Assembly: GCF_001613145.1 (NCBI RefSeq)
Contig: NZ_BDBU01000018.1
Coordinates: forward strand, 309,980 to 373,979
DNA: 64,000 nt
Reading direction: 5' to 3'
DNA from: Nocardia jejuensis NBRC 103114
GTDB lineage: Bacteria > Actinomycetota > Actinomycetes > Mycobacteriales > Mycobacteriaceae
In this document: positions 62,411-64,000 of the stretch, one piece after another
Position numbering within the stretch: position 1 is the stretch's first letter
How the letters are laid out: every line of letters starts with the position of its first letter
Notes under the pieces: model-generated
What the model saw: only the letters and a program-made list of their open reading frames with translations
Told to the model about the DNA's origin: nothing
The model's database searches: none
Made by a program: the position numbers and the translations under genes

Positions 62411-62463
62411 GCGAGACAACTGACCCGGAATTGATCGAGCAGGGGAACGGTGTGGGTCGATGA
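62407..62463 (+). CDS. 18-codon mini-ORF bridging two dehydrogenase genes
   Basis: An ATG at 62407 overlaps the stop of the dehydrogenase (ATGA) and its own TGA at 62461 overlaps the ATG of the next one, so ribosomes could pass through all three. The 18-residue product is polar (MSETTDPELIEQGNGVGR) and resembles no domain. It may be a translational coupler or a chance frame; the double overlap is the only support. Confidence 0.3.
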   Translation: MSETTDPELIEQGNGVGR

Positions 62464-63563
62464 CCGAAACAGAGTGTCCTGATGTCGAATTCGCCGCACT
62501 GCACGCAGAGTTGCGTGGAGTGACTCGCAGTCTGCTCGCGCGAATCGGCGTGCATGAGCGGGTAGAGCGGGAGGTCGCGGCCCGCCAGGGTTGGCTCGGT
62601 TTGGAGGTGCCCGAGGAATTCGACGGCGCCGGAGCCACATTCGCCGAAACCGCTGTCGTCGCACAGGAATGGGGACGGGCCGTGGCAGCGGGCTCGCAGG
62701 CCAGTGCCGCACTCGCTGTCGGAGTCTGCCTGCTGCTCGCTTCCGGGCCTACCCGGGATGGCCTGCTACGTGCCATCGCCGCCGGTCAGTCCACTGTCGC
62801 GGTGGCCTTCGCCTCCGATGCCGACGCCTGCCACCCCGCCGGGTTGCCGTTCCACCTCCACGGTTCCGGAGCGCACCGGATGCTCTCGGGCAGCGCCGAA
62901 TTCGTGCTCGATGCGCCGGCAGCGGAGCAGCTGCTGCTCTTCGCCGCCGACGAGGGAGGTGTTCCGGTCGTAGTGTCGGTGCCGACGCACGCAGTCGGTA
63001 TCGCTCGGACCACGCAGCCGGTACTGGACCGAAGCCGCGCATTCGGTCGGGTCGTGGCCGAGGAACTCACGGTGCCGGCGAATTCGATCCACCGCTTCAC
63101 TGATGACCCGGGCACCGCTGTTCGCCGGATACGCGACCGAGCCGCAGTCCTCATCGCCTGCGACAGTATCGGTCTCGGTGAAGCGATGCTCGCCGCGACC
63201 GTCTCCTATGCGGGAACGCGCAGCCAGTTCGGTCGCCCGATCGGGTCTTTTCAAGCGGTGAAACACGCTTGCGCCGACATGCTCGTGCAACTCACGGTCA
63301 CTCGTCATCTGGTGGATGCCGCGGTGCGTGGGGTGGTGGCGAACGGCCCGGAATCCGAAGTCGCCGTCGCCATGGCGAAATCCCATGCCTGCGCCACGGC
63401 GGTCGACATCGCCGGTAAGGCAATGCAATTGCACGGCGGATACGGATATACCTGGGAGAGCGGTATTCACCGCTATTTGGAGCGCGCCACTCTCAACCGC
63501 GCGCTTTACGGCTCACCTCGCGACTACCGTCGCCGGATCGCCGACCGCTACAGCCGTTCGTGA
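62460..63563 (+). CDS. acyl-CoA dehydrogenase, beta-type partner of the second pair
   Basis: A 367-residue acyl-CoA-dehydrogenase-like protein. The C-terminal half is well formed (LGEAMLAATVSYAGTRSQFGRPIGSFQAVKHACADM, QLHGGYGYTWESGIHRYLERATLNRALYG), the N-terminal half weaker, and the base region EMxR is absent, as in the protein at 31609 (both end in LYGxPxxYRRRI-like segments). It should form a heteromer with the 61199 protein. Last gene of the GntR-controlled plus operon; no clear terminator follows. Confidence 0.87.
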   Translation: MTETECPDVEFAALHAELRGVTRSLLARIGVHERVEREVAARQGWLGLEVPEEFDGAGATFAETAVVAQEWGRAVAAGSQASAALAVGVCLLLASGPTRDGLLRAIAAGQSTVAVAFASDADACHPAGLPFHLHGSGAHRMLSGSAEFVLDAPAAEQLLLFAADEGGVPVVVSVPTHAVGIARTTQPVLDRSRAFGRVVAEELTVPANSIHRFTDDPGTAVRRIRDRAAVLIACDSIGLGEAMLAATVSYAGTRSQFGRPIGSFQAVKHACADMLVQLTVTRHLVDAAVRGVVANGPESEVAVAMAKSHACATAVDIAGKAMQLHGGYGYTWESGIHRYLERATLNRALYGSPRDYRRRIADRYSRS

Positions 63564-63707
63564 GGTCGCGGTGGTTCTTTCCGGCGCAAAGGTTTTGGCG
63601 GGCTGTGGATAAGTAGGGGCAATGCGAACAGGCATATATTCTGAATAACCGCAGATCAGATACTGTTTTCGGTTCCATTTCGTGATCGTTCGCGATAGAA
63701 TTAGCAC

Positions 63708-64000
63708 ATGCATTCGAACGAGATGGACACGGTGAGCGACACCGCTGGAGCCACACTGGCTGCCGCGGTCGATGCGCTCCTGTGCACCACCTTGTCCGAA
63801 CTTCCCGAAGCCTCGATCGTGGAAATGATGCGGGAAATCGAGACCAGTGAACGACGCCTCGCGGTCATGTGGAACCGGTTGATCGTGCAGGTCGAAGAAC
63901 GCTGCATGCCCCAGCACGCTGGTGTCCGGAGTGCGGTGCGGTTCCTGGAAGAGACGTTGCGGATTTCGCATATCGAAGCGTTCTCCCGGTTCAAAGCCGC
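63708..64000 (+). CDS. DUF222-type (13E12 repeat/HNH endonuclease family) protein, 5' part
   Basis: The window ends inside this gene; about 97 residues are visible from an ATG at 63708 (alternative at 63723). The helical stretch VDALLCTTLSELPEASIVEMMREIETSERRLAVMWNRLIVQVEERC is like the N-terminus of DUF222/13E12-repeat proteins of mycobacteria and nocardiae, which often carry a C-terminal HNH nuclease domain. The 145-bp gap before it is markedly richer in A+T than its surroundings. These genes occur in many copies and mark edges of variable regions. Without the C-terminus the call stays moderate. Confidence 0.6.
   Translation, partial: MHSNEMDTVSDTAGATLAAAVDALLCTTLSELPEASIVEMMREIETSERRLAVMWNRLIVQVEERCMPQHAGVRSAVRFLEETLRISHIEAFSRFKA

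Overview
The window is G+C-rich DNA with start/stop overlaps throughout. It carries a complete mycofactocin cluster, many acyl-CoA dehydrogenases, CaiB-type CoA-transferases, SCP2/Ltp-type thiolases and a DUF222-type edge gene. This fits a mycolic-acid actinobacterium (Nocardia/Rhodococcus/Mycobacterium-like); the species cannot be named from the sequence. No tRNA, rRNA, IS element or CRISPR array was seen. Nearly all of it is one catabolic region, probably for a bulky alicyclic, terpenoid or steroid-like carbon source that is activated to CoA esters. The substrate itself is inference.

Layout. (1) 1-8015, plus: the end of a branched-chain-amino-acid-type ABC importer (two ATPases), two small unknown proteins, then an acyl-CoA dehydrogenase, SDR, CoA-transferase, enoyl-CoA hydratase/isomerase, thiolase and a second dehydrogenase: a beta-oxidation operon. 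(2) 8176-11953, minus: 2-oxoglutarate dioxygenase, SDR, DoxX-like membrane protein and two 3-hydroxyisobutyrate-dehydrogenase-like enzymes. Divergent from it (12175-17715, plus): aldehyde dehydrogenase, CoA-transferase, an HMG-CoA-synthase-like/OB-fold fusion, an SCP2-type thiolase and an orphan ORF. (3) 17731-24174: mftR facing mftA-B-C-E-SDR-mftF-mftD. (4) 24267-29321, minus: amidohydrolase, CoA-transferase, hydratase and a TetR regulator; a divergent hydratase lies at 29432. (5) 30257-39110, minus: paired acyl-CoA dehydrogenases, SDR, DUF35-Ltp2-like aldolase fusion, P450 with its [3Fe-4S] ferredoxin, a mycofactocin-type SDR and an amidohydrolase. (6) 39270-43720: acyl-CoA ligase with amidohydrolase (minus), and hydratase with alpha/beta hydrolase (plus). 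(7) 43695-57011, minus: a long run beginning with an SMP-30-like lactonase, then SDR, Rieske oxygenase, Baeyer-Villiger monooxygenase, SDR, ThDP enzyme, aldehyde dehydrogenase, dioxygenase, SDR, CMD-like protein, thioesterase and DUF427. (8) 57239-63563: a GntR regulator and a divergent operon of four acyl-CoA dehydrogenases (two pairs) plus a hydratase. (9) The window closes inside a DUF222-type gene.

Two regulatory circuits can be read in the DNA. A 15-bp palindrome close to GAGAAT-N3-ATTCTC, usually as two copies 21-22 bp apart, lies at six promoter regions plus the mftR-mftA gap. It ties cofactor biosynthesis to the catabolic operons, and a TetR-family regulator (MftR or the one at 28662) is the likely reader. 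Separately, one identical 22-bp sequence with the core ATCCTCATAAGGAT sits upstream of the SMP-30 operon and between gntR and the dehydrogenase operon, which defines a GntR regulon covering both. A workable model is ketone to lactone (Baeyer-Villiger), lactone opening (SMP-30), alcohol and aldehyde oxidation (SDRs partly using mycofactocin, then ALDH), CoA activation, dehydrogenation by heteromeric dehydrogenases, hydration, and retro-aldol or thiolytic cleavage.
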